Of a stretch of DNA of 64,000 nucleotides, positions 24,320-37,254 are shown piece by piece. Origin of the DNA: Amia ocellicauda (taxonomy: Eukaryota > Chordata > Actinopteri > Amiiformes > Amiidae). Numbering within the stretch: position 1 is the stretch's first letter; every line of letters begins with the position of its first letter. The DNA is taken from contig NC_089864.1 of NCBI RefSeq assembly GCF_036373705.1, positions 10,181,501 through 10,245,500 on the forward strand, read 5' to 3'. The notes below the pieces were generated by a model, which saw only the letters and a program-made list of their open reading frames with translations, was not told where the DNA came from and did no database searches. The position numbers and the translations under genes are program-made.

Positions 24320-27300
24320 CATTTAAACAGTACAAGAAAACTTTATTCAGTCCAAAATGTGCACAACCCACCTATCAACCATACATAAAATAATCAATAA
24401 ACAATTAAACAATATTTAAAAGGCCAAGAATAAAACAATCAAGAAGGCATATGCATCCTAATAACGAGTTAATAATTGCCCTCAAAGAAAATAATCCGAG
24501 ATGGGAGAGACTCTTAAAGTTGCAGAATATAAAAACTTAATTAAAAGCGCCTAGTTAAATCCTACCGTGGTAAAGACAACTAAAAAAAACACCATCAAGT
24601 ATACTGTGGTAGCCTATAGCTTACGCAGATTTCCGCAGGTCTGCGCTGCTCCACCAATTGGATGTTCAAAGTTGTACATATGATAGACTCGATCTGGAAG
24701 AGTGTTAAAGACTTTAGTCCTTTACATTTTCATAGTGACCATAATCTGTGTTGACATCAAAGTGCAGCAATACAACATGAATGAAGGCAAATGTGTTTAT
24801 TTTCATATTGATATGATATGCATGATGTGGATATAGAGAAAGGGACATCAATGAGACCTAGAGACATGAAAGGGATATCTGGGCTATTTGATGCAGCAAT
24901 TGAAAGGTCTGGGTCTCTACTTTCTACCAAGCTATGAAGCAGCAACATTTAAAATATTTCATATATATTACATAGCATTTCATCTGTGTTTTTAAAAATT
25001 AGAAATAGGCTGTTATTCAAATAGTATTTTGTCCAAAGGGGGTTAACAGGGCTGGTTGTAATACCAAATTATTTCCCTGGGGACAAACAACAACCTGTCA
25101 TGCTAAGAAAATAAATTGCACTCAATAAGAAAGATTGAATCACCATGGGAACCAGAAAGGGCCACCACATCCCAGCGATATCCCGTGTAACAGGACAGAG
25201 GTACCAGTGATGTCAAAAACATTGAATGAATTCTGTAATCCTGAAACAACTTTCATAACAAAAAAGGCTGGGCAGACATTTAGATTGAACCAATTGTGGA
25301 GACCATAATGATGCTGTAGTCTCAAGGGAAAGGAAATGAACATATTTGAAGAGAAATGTAAAAACAAAATCATCTGGGATTTGTTAGACAAAATGATTAA
25401 TATTATGAAAAAGTGTTGTGTTGAACAGATCGTTTCATTCATATTGCATTGATTTTTAAATGCATTCTGCATGTTTAAACTGCCATGTTTGAGAATAATT
25501 TATCCAGAATAAGTGTTCTCCATGGCTGGGTTTACATAAAGTGTCATTGAAAACATGGATGGTTACATGGCAAATCAACTGCCCATCCCTCCTGTTGAAA
25601 CTGCTATCTGCTGGTGATGCATAACACAAAATCTCACCGAGGGTCTCCATACATAAAAAGACTTTGTGCAGTACATTGTGGAATTTGCAGCTAGTTGAGT
25701 CCTTATAATATGTTATTTACTTTACTTGTGTCTTTGTTAATGTTATCTACAACAGTTCCAAAAGGGCATGCAGTGCAGGACCAGACCTGTACTTGTGCAT
25801 TTCTAGAAACAATAATGATTTCCTGGCTAATATGGCTCACATTGCTAAATACCATGACAAGCAGTTTGGGAACGCATTCCATGGTGACTGTCAAGGAAAA
25901 GGGCAGTCTGCCTGTATGCACAGTGCAAAGTAATGACATTTGACAGGTGCTAGCAACAGATTTGATTCTTTTTGAGTGTGAATGAGGGATCTGAAACTTC
26001 CATTGGAAAATGAATGAGAACAAGTGACAGATGAATCATGTGAAATCAGCTTGCATCAATAGATTACTATTTATAAACACGGCAGGACTCTGAAATGGCT
26101 CTGTACTACACATCCTGACTATTGGTTGACAAATGAGGAGAAATTATGCCTTTGATCCCGTTTGCTACATTTTCCATGACCTTTTAGCTTTATAGAAAAT
26201 AGTCTTTGCCAAGATGTAACTCTGTTAGCAGATCATTTAAACTGCATTTTTATCTTTTAAAGAATATTTAATAAAATAAACCTGCGGTCTGTGTTGTCTC
26301 AGGGGATTTTATGAGCATCATCATTAACATGGATTACTTGTTTTTTGTTTTGATGAGACTTTACTTACTGAATAAACCCCTAACCCCCATCCCCTCCTGC
26401 ATCCAGACCAAATCATCTCATTAAGATTAATGAATCAACATTCATTTAAAATCCCAGTGAATGTTTCTTTGAAACCTGAGTATTCAAAAACGACAACCAC
26501 TATTTAATTGCAAATATTTCTGTTTTAAAGGTTCTTATGTATATTCATATATTTGATATGATTGGAATGGTATTTTTTTTTAAATGTCTTTGTAATATAA
26601 AACAAGAACCATTTGCATAGTGTTGTTCTTTCATATTGCCATTCATCAAATTTTGCTTTTGTATTAGTCAAACATTTAATACTAGCTTTAAACTATCAGT
26701 TAATGCAATGCTTGTCACAAAGTATGGCAACTGCAACAGTTTAAAGTCACCTTGAGATACTATGTTCTTTATTTTATATTGATTTACAAGAATTTACGAC
26801 AGGGTTATTATCCTTGTGTTTGCGTGTGAATTATAGACACTTGGTTTGATTAAATGTGACCCTGCATCACAAAACCAGACATAGGTTGCACTGTTTCATT
26901 TGACAGTAAATGTCAAAAACCTCTTTAAATAGGTCTGCCTTCTTTCAATGTCTATTTTAGCCATCACCCTCAGCCTTTGAAGTTATAATCTCAATTCAAT
27001 CACAGAGTTGAGAGTAAATCTTTTACTAGAGTTGTTTTTTAATTTGTATCTATTTTTCCACTTTTTACAACATCAAACTAGCTAGGTAATTACTGTAGCA
27101 GGTGCATTGATCTGTATCAGTTTTAAGCATCTTTTTTATGGCAAACAATTCTGATTAAAAGCCTAAACCCTCATCATATCTTGGTGATTTAACTAAGACA
27201 CAGTCATGGATTACAAACACTAATTACAGCTTTAACAGAAGCTCGGGGCAGCCCAAAGAAATCTCTACAGTAGGCAGCCCTATTGATTTTATTTTGTTAA

Positions 27301-30300
27301 AAAAAAAATCTTCATCATTAGAGAGATGACAATTTGCTATTTAAGACAAGATGGGAATCTGCAATTTTATAGTGAGACTTCTGCCTTGTTTTCTAATGGA
27401 AAGTTACAATTACTCAAGCAGTCTTATTATTTTGTATTATTATTACTTTTGCCCACCACAACCTCTCCTACAGATGTATTATTCTGCAGGTACTCCAACC
27501 ACAAGGCAAACCAGGGACTCTTCCTCAGGGGGAGGGGGGTCTGAGTATTTAACTTGTGAGAAACAAAGCAGACCGGCTAATCACAATGAAACAGCCAGCA
27601 TGAACTGCAGGGTTTGCATGCAACAGCCTGGGAGACTACAGTATGTATCTCTGCCCTTATGATGAAGACCTACTCATGCAATTTAGTTCATAAAGGGGAT
27701 TACTGTGCCTGAGACCACAATGAGAGGATTTGGAGCACAAACGACAGTTATATCACTACAGTCATGACTGGCATGCCCAAGGCAACACTGAATGGATGGA
27801 GGTGGTGAAGGTTTCCCCTTGGCTTTATAAAGCAATAAAATGCACAACCGCCTTCCCCTCATTGGAATCGAGGGAACCATTATAGTGAATGGTTTTAAGA
27901 CACTTGTCTTTATGAGAGGCAGTAAACCAATGCAATTAGTGTGGTCTTCCCTTGGCTTAGATTAGATTTCAAGAACTTGCATCGCAGGCATTAGGACAGG
28001 CTATGGTCTAGTGTTTAAACCAAGAATATCCTGTTTAGAAGCTACATGAGGTGAGCCTTTGAGGTGGATCTGGTTGAAGAATGTGGCACAATTAAGATAC
28101 ATTGAAGCTGGATGAAGGCTGGAATAACAATCATGTTTGCACCTGTACATGAAAAGCTCCACATGCAACTTTCCTTACTCCTTGCTCCAGCTTCCTCCGA
28201 TCACACCAGTGTACATGTTGTCTGAAGACCCTCTCATCAATTAAATATGTTTTTATTTTTTAAACCAGTTTTTCATTTCAGCTAGGATTGTATTTGTTTA
28301 CACCAGGCATCTTCTGCATTGCTTTGAGTCCATAAGAACGGCACCCAAAGCGTGAAAGTCAAGGCAAGAAGTGACACTATGTATTAAGGGTCTACAGCTT
28401 ATTGCAAGTCTTTCATATAAGACCAATGGCTCAGGGAGCATGCAACTTCCCATTTATTTCAAGAATCACAATTTTAAACAAAAACTGTTTCTATATATAT
28501 GTAATATAAAACCTAAGCCATAGTTTAAGCTGGAAAATTGTCATTTTCAGAACTGACAACAGTAATATATGTTACACTCCATATGGTATCGAATAACACA
28601 TTTGGGTCTTTTGCTGTACTAGTAGATGGTCCTCTGCAAGTGGTAATTCTAGAGATTAATATAAACCTACAGTGAGAAATAAATTGCCACTTTAAGTGTA
28701 GATATTGCTGAAGTTCATGTACGCACACTTCCTAGGCCAGGCACTGAAATAGCGGGTGATAATGACCCACAGTTTGCCATTGCAATGTAGACGTAACCCA
28801 GTTGGAAACCTCAACTACAGGTCATAGCTTTGATCTAATATATACTTTCAGGCACAACATATATTCAGTCTCCCTACCCCACTTCCACAGCTTCTGTGTC
28901 TTGATTCTCCTGAATTTCACACTGCTTCTTGATCCATATATATATAATCATGTTAAACCGATGGAGAAAACTGTCATGGTGAATGATAAAGAGCGTGTGA
29001 GTGTGCCATTGAGGCAGGTCCCTCATGTTTTTAAGCTGCAGAGGATACTTGTTACTGACATTTCCTGCAATGTTTTCTCTTTCCCTTATGCAATTCCAGT
29101 TGCATGTACTTTTGGAATTGTGTCACATGGGGTTTGTTGCATACCGCCATGTAATTTGGCTCCTTCAGTCCTAATCCTCTAGCAGCGCAAAATTATTCTG
29201 CTTTTTTTCACCCACCTGTCAAACTCATCACCTCATATTTTAATGGGATTACATTTAAGCACCTAGGGAGGAAAGAGCATCAACTTTAAAACCTGTTGTT
29301 CTTAATTCAGCCTCAGTGTAGATGTGTCATCATCATTTTAATGCACACAAACTGCCTTTTACCCACTAATCACCATCCCAAGGGTGACACATTTTGTTTA
29401 CAAATATAATTATATTGTTTCTTTATAAAAGTGTCTTCTATTTTTATACCAAGATAAGCCTGCATATTACCAGCGTTGTGTTTTGCCCTTTCAGCTGTGT
29501 TTCTTTTCACATAATGTTTTCTCTTCGACTTGACCACCATGACCTTAATTGCCTATAACGATTCAACACCTGAACACCCAAATATGTGTAACCTTTCCTC
29601 TGTCAGAATAAGTATACACCAATTATTTACAAATGAATGAGCTATTTAGTTTGAAACCAAATATAAACTAATAATTCTGAAGATCCTGCCCTTAAAACTT
29701 CTGCAAAACTGATGTTCTCCAGATCTCTTCATCATGCATTACTTTCAATGATGACTGTCAGTTCAAAACGCCCTCTCAGGTTAATGGCAGTATAAAATTA
29801 TAGTTGTTTTAATTCACTTTTAATAACAGTGTTCTAACTATCTAATGAGTGTCAGTTATCTCAGTAATTACACAGAAAATAACTCACACTGCTTCGCGAG
29901 GTGTCGATGTTAGGGCAAAGAAAATCAGCACTGCTGAATTAAATTTTCATGTTAATAGTTTTATGTCTTGTGAATAAGATTAAATGTTTCAAACATTTAG
30001 GTAATGTAAAGGAAACAAAGCTAGGCACATAATTTGACATACTAGACCACCTGAAGTGTGGAAATGATTTCCGTAAATCTCTCTCAATTATACTTATCGC
30101 ATATAGTTTTCTGAAAGTGAGTTTTGAATATATCCTCTAATGTGCAGTGGAAATTACCATGACAATTTATAACCCAGACTCATTACACACTGTAATCATT
30201 TACAGTCTAGTAGTTTTAATGAATCATTGAGCGATGGAATGCCGATAGAGACGGGTGGGGTAAAGGGAAATGGAGATAGATTCACAAGTTTTAATCCATC

Positions 30301-30640
30301 TGACTTGTTGCAACTTATTCAATTACAACTCATAACAATCATGAATGGGAATTGTTGGTTTAATTGGGTAGCAGGTTTTCAGTGCATTATCTAAGACGTG
30401 TATCTATGAACAGGCTTGGTAAATAAATATATAATATTAAATCCACAATAGAATAACTTAATTTACAGTAAACAAATAAAAACATACAAAAGTTTAATAC
30501 TTACATATTTGTGTATGTGTCTTGTGCACTTTCAACTAGTAACAATGTGTTTATGTATTAAACATTTGATGCATTCAGACAGGCATGTTATTTTCACATT
30601 ACTATCTTGGTGCAATGAATATCCTAGTATTACATTGTTA
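20823..30640. other. Gene-free stretch with simple repeats only
   Basis: Between the THAP5 poly(A) region and the receptor pseudogene I recognise no gene, RNA gene or complete transposon. ORFs are short, unrelated to each other and lack splice-consistent homology. A (TA)n tract lies at 23716-23741 and an (AAT)n tract at 24278-24319. Conserved non-coding elements could be present but cannot be recognised without alignment. Confidence 0.5.
24278..24319. repeat. (AAT)n microsatellite
   Basis: About 14 uninterrupted AAT/TAA units. Confidence 0.95.
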
Positions 30641-30773
30641 GCTGTAGATTAAATGACACAGTCAATGCATATTCATGACAAAACTAGCTATAGTAAAGGT
30701 AGATCCAAGGGTTTGTGCAGCTATTCAGACTTCACAGCAGCATTATTATGACAAAGACTGTACCTGGAAGATT

Positions 30774-30789
30774 ATAGAGAGAGAGCGAG

Positions 30790-30844
<55 letters not shown>
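30774..30844. repeat. (GA)n microsatellite
   Basis: About 70 bp of GA units with two early GC interruptions. It sits immediately outside the exon-2 remnant of the receptor pseudogene, in its former intron. Confidence 0.95.
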
Positions 30845-30847
<3 letters not shown>

Positions 30848-31315
30848 TAAAATATGTTAAAAGACTACATCTGTCTTTTCAGTCCTATATTTTAAGGAAA
30901 GGTAATATGCTTGCCAAAATTATAATGAAATAAGTATGTCAACTTGTCATCTTGTTAAAAACTTACATTTTAGATACTGTAAATGAACTATTTACTATGT
31001 TAAACGTATGTAGTAGTATTACATAGTAATAATCAACATCATCTTCACAACAAATCTCTTTATTAGCCTAATTCCATTCTGGTTTGATTTCTCAGTTTTG
31101 TTTCTAATCTGTATTTGTCTGCTTACTTTGTGTCAGCGCATTACCTGGGGCCCACACAGACCACAGCTGGACAACAAAAAAGGGGGTCCAGCATATGGTG
31201 TACATGACAATGATGACAAAAGTAATTTTGATTGTTTTTAACATGGTTGTAGATATACACTTTGTGGATGTTCTTGCTCTTTGGTGTCCCTCGTTTGTTG
31301 TCAACTGATGCAAAG

Positions 31316-31600
31316 CGGGGGGGAGGTTGCTGTAGAAGTGAGGTCCGGTGGGGGGGGTGCTGGTGAAGTGAGGTCTGTGGGGGGGGGGGTTAGTGGTGAA
31401 ATGAGGTCCGGAGGGGGGCTCAGCTCATGGAGTGTTTACAGCTTCCTAGAACATTGTATCTCATTAGTAAAAGAGGTGCTAATCAACTGTGAAAACACCT
31501 AAGTTCCACCAGGTTAAAATAAATTATCCCCCAAGATTTACCCCATACAAATGTTGCCCCCCAATTTCCCCCTGGTCACTTAAAAATCCCCCAATCTGGC
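31316..31600. other. Foreign insert replacing TM4-TM5 of the receptor pseudogene
   Basis: The interval has no receptor similarity. One end holds three imperfect copies of GTGAGGTCCGG plus a G-run (31,317-31,420). The other end reads, on the minus strand, TGTTGCCAGATTGGGGGATT, which resembles the tips of some non-autonomous DNA transposons. No target duplication could be defined. Confidence 0.45.
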
Positions 31601-32417
31601 AACAGTGACCATGGGTTTGCACACGGCATTATAGCGGTCGATGGTCATTGCAACTTTCATGTAAGTAGAAGCAAACATCGCCACAACTTGAAAATACTTG
31701 ACACCTCTGCAAACAACAGCTGAGCCATTGAAACGATAAGTGATCTCCCACAGGAGTTGTGGCTGGACTTGAAAAAATTTCACCACCAGGTTGGCAAGAC
31801 TCAAGTGCAGAAGGAACACGTGTCCATGAATTTATTTTGCGTCGTCTCCAAAGGGCACACAGCAAGAACATGTTTCCAAAGGAAGCCAGGACATAAATAA
31901 CTGCCAGGATGATAACTTTAATGAATGCAAGCTGTCCATTTCCGTCTTCACATGCGAGCTTGTCCTTTCTCTTTGCATGCTCAGTGCTCCTTCTGCAGTT
32001 CAGCCCCGCAGTCATGCTTCTTGCCTTGTTTTATATTTGCTTAGCTTTTGCAATGGAAATAGCGTGGTGCTTAAAATGTTGAAGTCCGCAGTTTTATGTA
32101 GATGTAGATTTTAGCCTGGGCCCATATGCCTAAAACATCTCAGAATTACTCCTAGCAATCACGCTAAAAGTTAGTTTAGGAGTAAAACTACTCCTCGCTC
32201 AGAGTAGGAGGTAGAAGTTGTGGCAGAGAGCAGCCAGATGGTTTTGCATTGGATTATGTAATTTAAAATAAATACAGAGTTGTTAGTTGTTAGTTTTTTA
32301 GTTAATCAATTAAAATACAAAGTTAAAATGGATTAAAATACACAAAACACACAACAGTAACAACCAGCGAGCAGTGCAGGCGAGAGGATCAGCAGTGGGG
32401 AGTCTAGAGCCAAAGCT

Positions 32418-32470
32418 TTCCTTCCCTTTCCCTTTCCTTTCCTTTCCTTTCCTTTCCCTTTCCTTTCCCT
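32418..32470. repeat. (CCTTT)n microsatellite
   Basis: A pyrimidine tract of CTTTC/CCTTT units with C-run variants. Confidence 0.9.
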
Positions 32471-35400
32471 GTTCTCACAACTCAGAGGGGAGAACACACA
32501 TTAAAACGTGCAGATGTGAAATGCTCTCCCCGTTTCACACTACTGATTCTTCCGTTGTACACAGGAAATTGCCCACAGGTGGAAACACTGGGGTATATTC
32601 ATGAAGGGTTTCACACAGATTAGTTATTTCAGACACTTTTTCTGTATATAATAAAATACAAATTAAAGTTAACATGCATTTCTCACCTCACATACAGTTT
32701 ATTGTGAATATGCTTTGTATGAGTGGATTCATTTATTTTTGTTAAAAAAATACTCGCATATAGAATCAGTTTGATGTGAAAACCTTGATCAAAATAGGCT
32801 AGCATTGATTATATAGGCATAATCATTGATTATGAATGTGGGGTGTTTTGGGGGTATTTGCACAGTAGTGGGGAAATCAATACATTATCTCGGGTGCTGT
32901 TAATGCCATTGTGGTTTGATGTACAATTCTGCTGATTGGAGACTGTGATGATGGTCCCAAATCATCACTGCTACATTGATGCATTTTCCCTGTGGCCAGA
33001 CCCCACAACATTGTCACCACCTTTATCTCTGCTGACAGTGCCGCATTTCTGACACTGGCAGAAGAAATGGCATTTCTGATTTGATCAGTAACCAAGAATA
33101 TCCAATTTCTGTCCAATCTATCTTGTCACAATAACTCTCCATCACACCGCAGTAAATCATTCATTCAAAGGATGCAGGGCCAGCACCATGGACAGATACT
33201 GTGCTACCAAAGCCCTGTTCTCTAGACAGCACTTTGTCGTGCTTGTTTCAGAACTAGGAACTGTTCTCCACACACACATCTGTGTCAGTAGAAAAATGCC
33301 TTCAAAAGATACTGTCATGCTTTTAACTGAGTTTGGTAAATAACCTCTGGAGCTTCTGTCCCATGGGGAAATCGTTTTGATGTATAAATAGTATGAATTA
33401 CGTCTAACAATACATTAAGCCCGTGATAGGGTACAGATTTGTATTTTGCAATTCAGTTTTTTGGTGGAAAGGCAGCTACATGAATATCCCCTGAGCTGTA
33501 TTTAATTTCAGAAAACAATTATCACTTCACTGGTCCACTCAACAGTCCACCCACACCGTTTATTTTACATTTGGGCTCTGGAATGGGCAAAGTGACATTT
33601 TCTACAATTATGACATATTTAAGTGTAGTGTGCACATAAAGGGAATCCGAAGGGAAATGGCAGTGTTTGGGGTATGGCTGTCTAATAATTATTGGTGTTT
33701 CCAGGTTATGTTGAGTTGAATACAAACACGCAGTTGAATACTGTGATCTGGGGTTGCAGAGTTTGAGTGACTGCAAGATGTTTTGTAAAAACACAAAAGA
33801 TCTCTGATTACTAGAGTAAGAAGCACTTCTAGTGTAGGCACCAGTGTAATTATAAATAAGCAATCTGACAACCACAATTTTAACGGACAGTGCCAGAAGG
33901 CTGATGGAAATTATACAAATTATTTGAGTCTGCTGATTGACATGTAAAGACAAATAAAACTGTGCACATCGATGGAACGAGTCTCTAGGTAATCACTTAT
34001 TTACAGAGTCTTATCAATACCTAACATTATACTTTTTCCTGCTAACCGTGCAGTGATTCTCTGATTTAACGATAGCACATAGGGTTTTTTGCCTCTTTTG
34101 TGTAAAAGAAAGGCGTCACTCTTGCTTCTACTAAGTTCCTTTTTGATCTGGAACCTGGTAAATCTACAGTGTTATCAGACATCAAAGCTTTGGCCACAGG
34201 CTGACAGCTAAAATGAATATAGTTCCAATCTTTATCACTAGGACCCATTACACTAGTACTTTTTGACTTTTTTGAACATCAATAGAGCACCAAATAAGAA
34301 CATGAATCCGCTAAAGCTAGAGGGAAATGTCAATCCTTGACACAGATAATGTAAATAAGATAATTTTCAAAGGTCATACATGTATGTTACTCTGCTCCAA
34401 TGTGACTTTAAGCCTACACAGATTCCCCTCAGAAAATCAAGAAGGTAATACTTTTATTGCTGATGGTTTTGTAATTTGAGGGTCTGCTTATTGAAATCCA
34501 TTTAATATAAATGGTAGCCAGATGGCCTGTATACCTCATTTATAATAAAATATTTAATTATGAATATTGTTTTGCTTTTTCTTTATCAATTCAAGGACAT
34601 TTAAAAGATCAGCAACACTGACAGCTACTTTCACAGACCCTGATTAGCATTAATAACATTGGGTCGTCAAACATTTGTGCTCATTACAGGATCTTGTTGT
34701 ATGACATAGATTGCATGTGGTGATTGGTCCATCTGTGTCTTCTTTCAATTAACAATGAGAAAACCGCATGAGATGCCAAAGATAGGCAGCTTCTAACTAA
34801 ATATTTTCTGTCGCTGGGTATTAATGAAAGACATATGAATGAACTGGGATATTAATAGATAAATAATAACTTTAAAAAACCCTTTGAAGTTAAATACCTA
34901 GTTTTGAACCTTGGATCAAATCTGAAATGAGAACTATATGGTACAATCTCAGTTGGGAAGTAAATAAATTAATATATACAAAATAATTAAAATACCTCCA
35001 TCATGCCACAGTATAAAATCTCACCAATAATCCAGCGATGACTCAAGACACATCTGTTCAGACTTTACTTGTAATTTAGCAGTTTATTCCCCTGAGCTTT
35101 TCAGTACTCCTGTAGTTTTGCACTCCTGTAATTTTTCTGGGTTACTGTGCTTTCTCTTTTGCCCACTCCCTTTGGCTCATACCAGTACCTCATTGCATCA
35201 TGTCTGCACTTGTTACCTCTTGAACTATGATGTATGCTTTGTATTTTATACTAATTGTATATGGAATCTACATTTAACTTCTGCACTTTTGTAATTTTGT
35301 AGTGTATTACTGCACTCATGAATGAGGGTGCCTGCCAATAAATAAATCATAACAATTATTATATAATAATTATATTGTAAAACTAGATTATTGTTGTTTT

Positions 35401-37254
35401 AATTTAGGTTTGTAATGTTCTAAAATGTATTTGCAACAACATATACTGAAGCACGTTTACCAAAAGCTTTTGATGGCTAGTCTAATATTTACTGTAATCC
35501 AATGTGGTCCAATAACCCTAGACATTAATTGATTTTCTGTATTTTCTTTAAACAATATTTTATTTAATTCACTACAATTACTAGGGTTATATTCCTTTTA
35601 AGGAGTTGCCATCTGTACATAAAAGTGGAATTTTAAATCAATTTTTATTTTGCAGGAGCAACCATACTGTATAATTACTAGCAGGGCTCCATTGCTCTGA
35701 TTTAATCTTCCTTGTAATCAGTCTTTGCAATCTGCTGTGCACAACAGAATCAAGAGCCTTCAATTATTTAATCAAAAAACACAGAATTGCTTCCTGAGTT
35801 GTGTGCCAAAGCAGACATATAATTGAGTTTCAACTATTGGAGCAGTTATCCTGCTAAGTGAGATAACTGTATTTACAGGACCTGCACACTGAAAAAAAAG
35901 ATTAACTTATGATTTTGATATTTGCAAGTTGTTGCTCTTATTGTAAACTCTGCTCACAATAGCAGGCTATGATATCAATATTATTATTCTAATGCTCGTA
36001 ATTGTAGTTTTCTTTCAAGTCGAGGATACTACAGAAAGGGGGAAGGGCCTATGTGTCATTACCATGGGAGAAGTTATCTACCACAACTGCCTATTGGCTA
36101 CTGTATCCTGTCACTCAAGCAGCCCTCCCCTGCTATGTGTGTAAATTACAGTAACTGGCAATCACTGGCAGCGATTGGCAAAAGAATGAAACAATTACTG
36201 GGCGAAGAATGTCAATCGTACATATACCTTGTTGTGTGCTTTCTTCTAGGATTTTGGCGGAGGATTTTATTGGCATTTGTGACTCAGCTTTCCGGATTGA
36301 TTTGTCATTTCTCTTTGACAAGCTTCAGTGTTTATATGCAATCATGCACATCCTCTAGAGGCACAGAGTTTGTTTACTGGAAAAACTTTGGAAATGTAAT
36401 CAGAAAACTTCATAGGTTGTTGAACTGATATAAAGAAAGCAATTGTACTAAAACAGAGCAGTTAACAGTAGCGTTACTCTCATGAAAAGCTAATATGAAA
36501 AGCCATTGTGAGAATTGTTCCCGCAGTGCAATTCAAAGTTTTGTGGCCCCTTTATTGGCGTGGACCTAAGCGATATGGGCTACCTTCCTCCTCATTAAGG
36601 CTCCCAGTCTTAAAAGCAGAATAGGATAGAACAGAGTAGGGATCCAAATTACTATCATTTAATACACTGCATTGCTGTGGAAAATAACTGGTTCATAAAG
36701 CAATTTACTTTGTAGAATTTACATCTTGTAACACATATCAAAAAGGGATGTAGCTGTGGTTTTGCATCAGGAAGCACTACAAAAAATATTGTAAATGCTT
36801 GTCTACCTTTATAATAGCTGTGCTCTACAAAACAGAGTATGGGATCTCTGGTGTATGACTCTATCCGAGAGTCAGCGCTTGTAGACACATTAGGAAATGA
36901 CACACAGCGATGCCACGTTAATTAACAGAAATGAGGGCAATGCAATTTCTGTGCACTTAGGATTATTTGGCCAACTACTGCCTCTGAAATTGTCTTGTAA
37001 GTTAAAGCATCCCATTCCCCGCAGACCTTGTGAAATTATTTACACGATGAAGTTGAACCAAGGAAGTCACACATCAAACTGTACGCCTATCTCTAAAAGT
37101 TGACATTTAATTAGTTTTTCCCCAAGCTAATAATTTTTTTTCCTCACAGCTTTCTGTAATTTAGCCCTTTAAAACATGAGAGAGTAAAGTATGCATAATA
37201 ATTTGACATGATTCATTACACCAGAGGGAAGACGTATGAAATGATGTGCACATA
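32471..37254. other. Gene-free stretch; only an LINE tail recognised
   Basis: No gene is recognised. Short ORFs (for example 36,051-36,428) have no family resemblance or conserved splice context. A LINE 3' end is described separately at about 35,020-35,355. Confidence 0.45.
35020..35355 (+). mobile_element. L2/CR1-like LINE 3' end
   Basis: The sequence reads out of an ...ACTCAAGACACATCTGTTCA coding tail (typical 'LKTHLFR' C-terminus of fish L2-type ORF2) into a T-rich 3'UTR, and it ends with CTGCCAATAAATAAAT, the kind of 3' tail these elements carry. It is severely 5'-truncated. Confidence 0.5.

Larger units (their letters stand above)
30690..32015 (-). pseudogene. Vasopressin/vasotocin-type receptor pseudogene
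   Basis: Minus-strand remnants of a rhodopsin-family neurohypophysial hormone receptor. From 32015: an N-terminus and TM1 (VIYVLASFGNMFLLCALWRR), a frameshift near 31,830, then TM2-TM3 ([40 protein letters not shown]), stopping near 31,605. TM4, TM5 and most of loop 3 are missing. The 31,316-31,600 interval holds unrelated G-rich sequence, and receptor homology resumes at 31,130-31,312 with TM6 ([19 protein letters not shown]). A donor-like A|GTAAGC follows in the family's phase. The second exon survives at about 30,695-30,768 (VFVIIMLL, stop, SLNSCTNPWIY) with one TGA. The retained intron position shows it is not a processed copy. It lies about 20 kb from the intact receptor on the same strand, suggesting an old tandem duplicate. 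Confidence 0.82.

Noticed and set aside
17240-24680. Similar text around 17,240-17,310 and 24,620-24,680 (TCTGCGCTGC...CCAAT)
   Set aside because: The resemblance is partial and low in complexity. It could be an old shared repeat but is not strong enough to call.
28802-29182. 126-codon ORF in the gene-free region
   Set aside because: No recognisable family, domain or splice context; the length is within chance for this amount of sequence.
30675-30860. ORF with an (ER)n tail
   Set aside because: The tail is the translated (GA)n microsatellite, and the front is the antisense of the pseudogene's second exon.
36051-36428. 125-codon ORF with hydrophobic stretches
   Set aside because: No homology recognised, no splice partner and no promoter signal. 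It could be chance.
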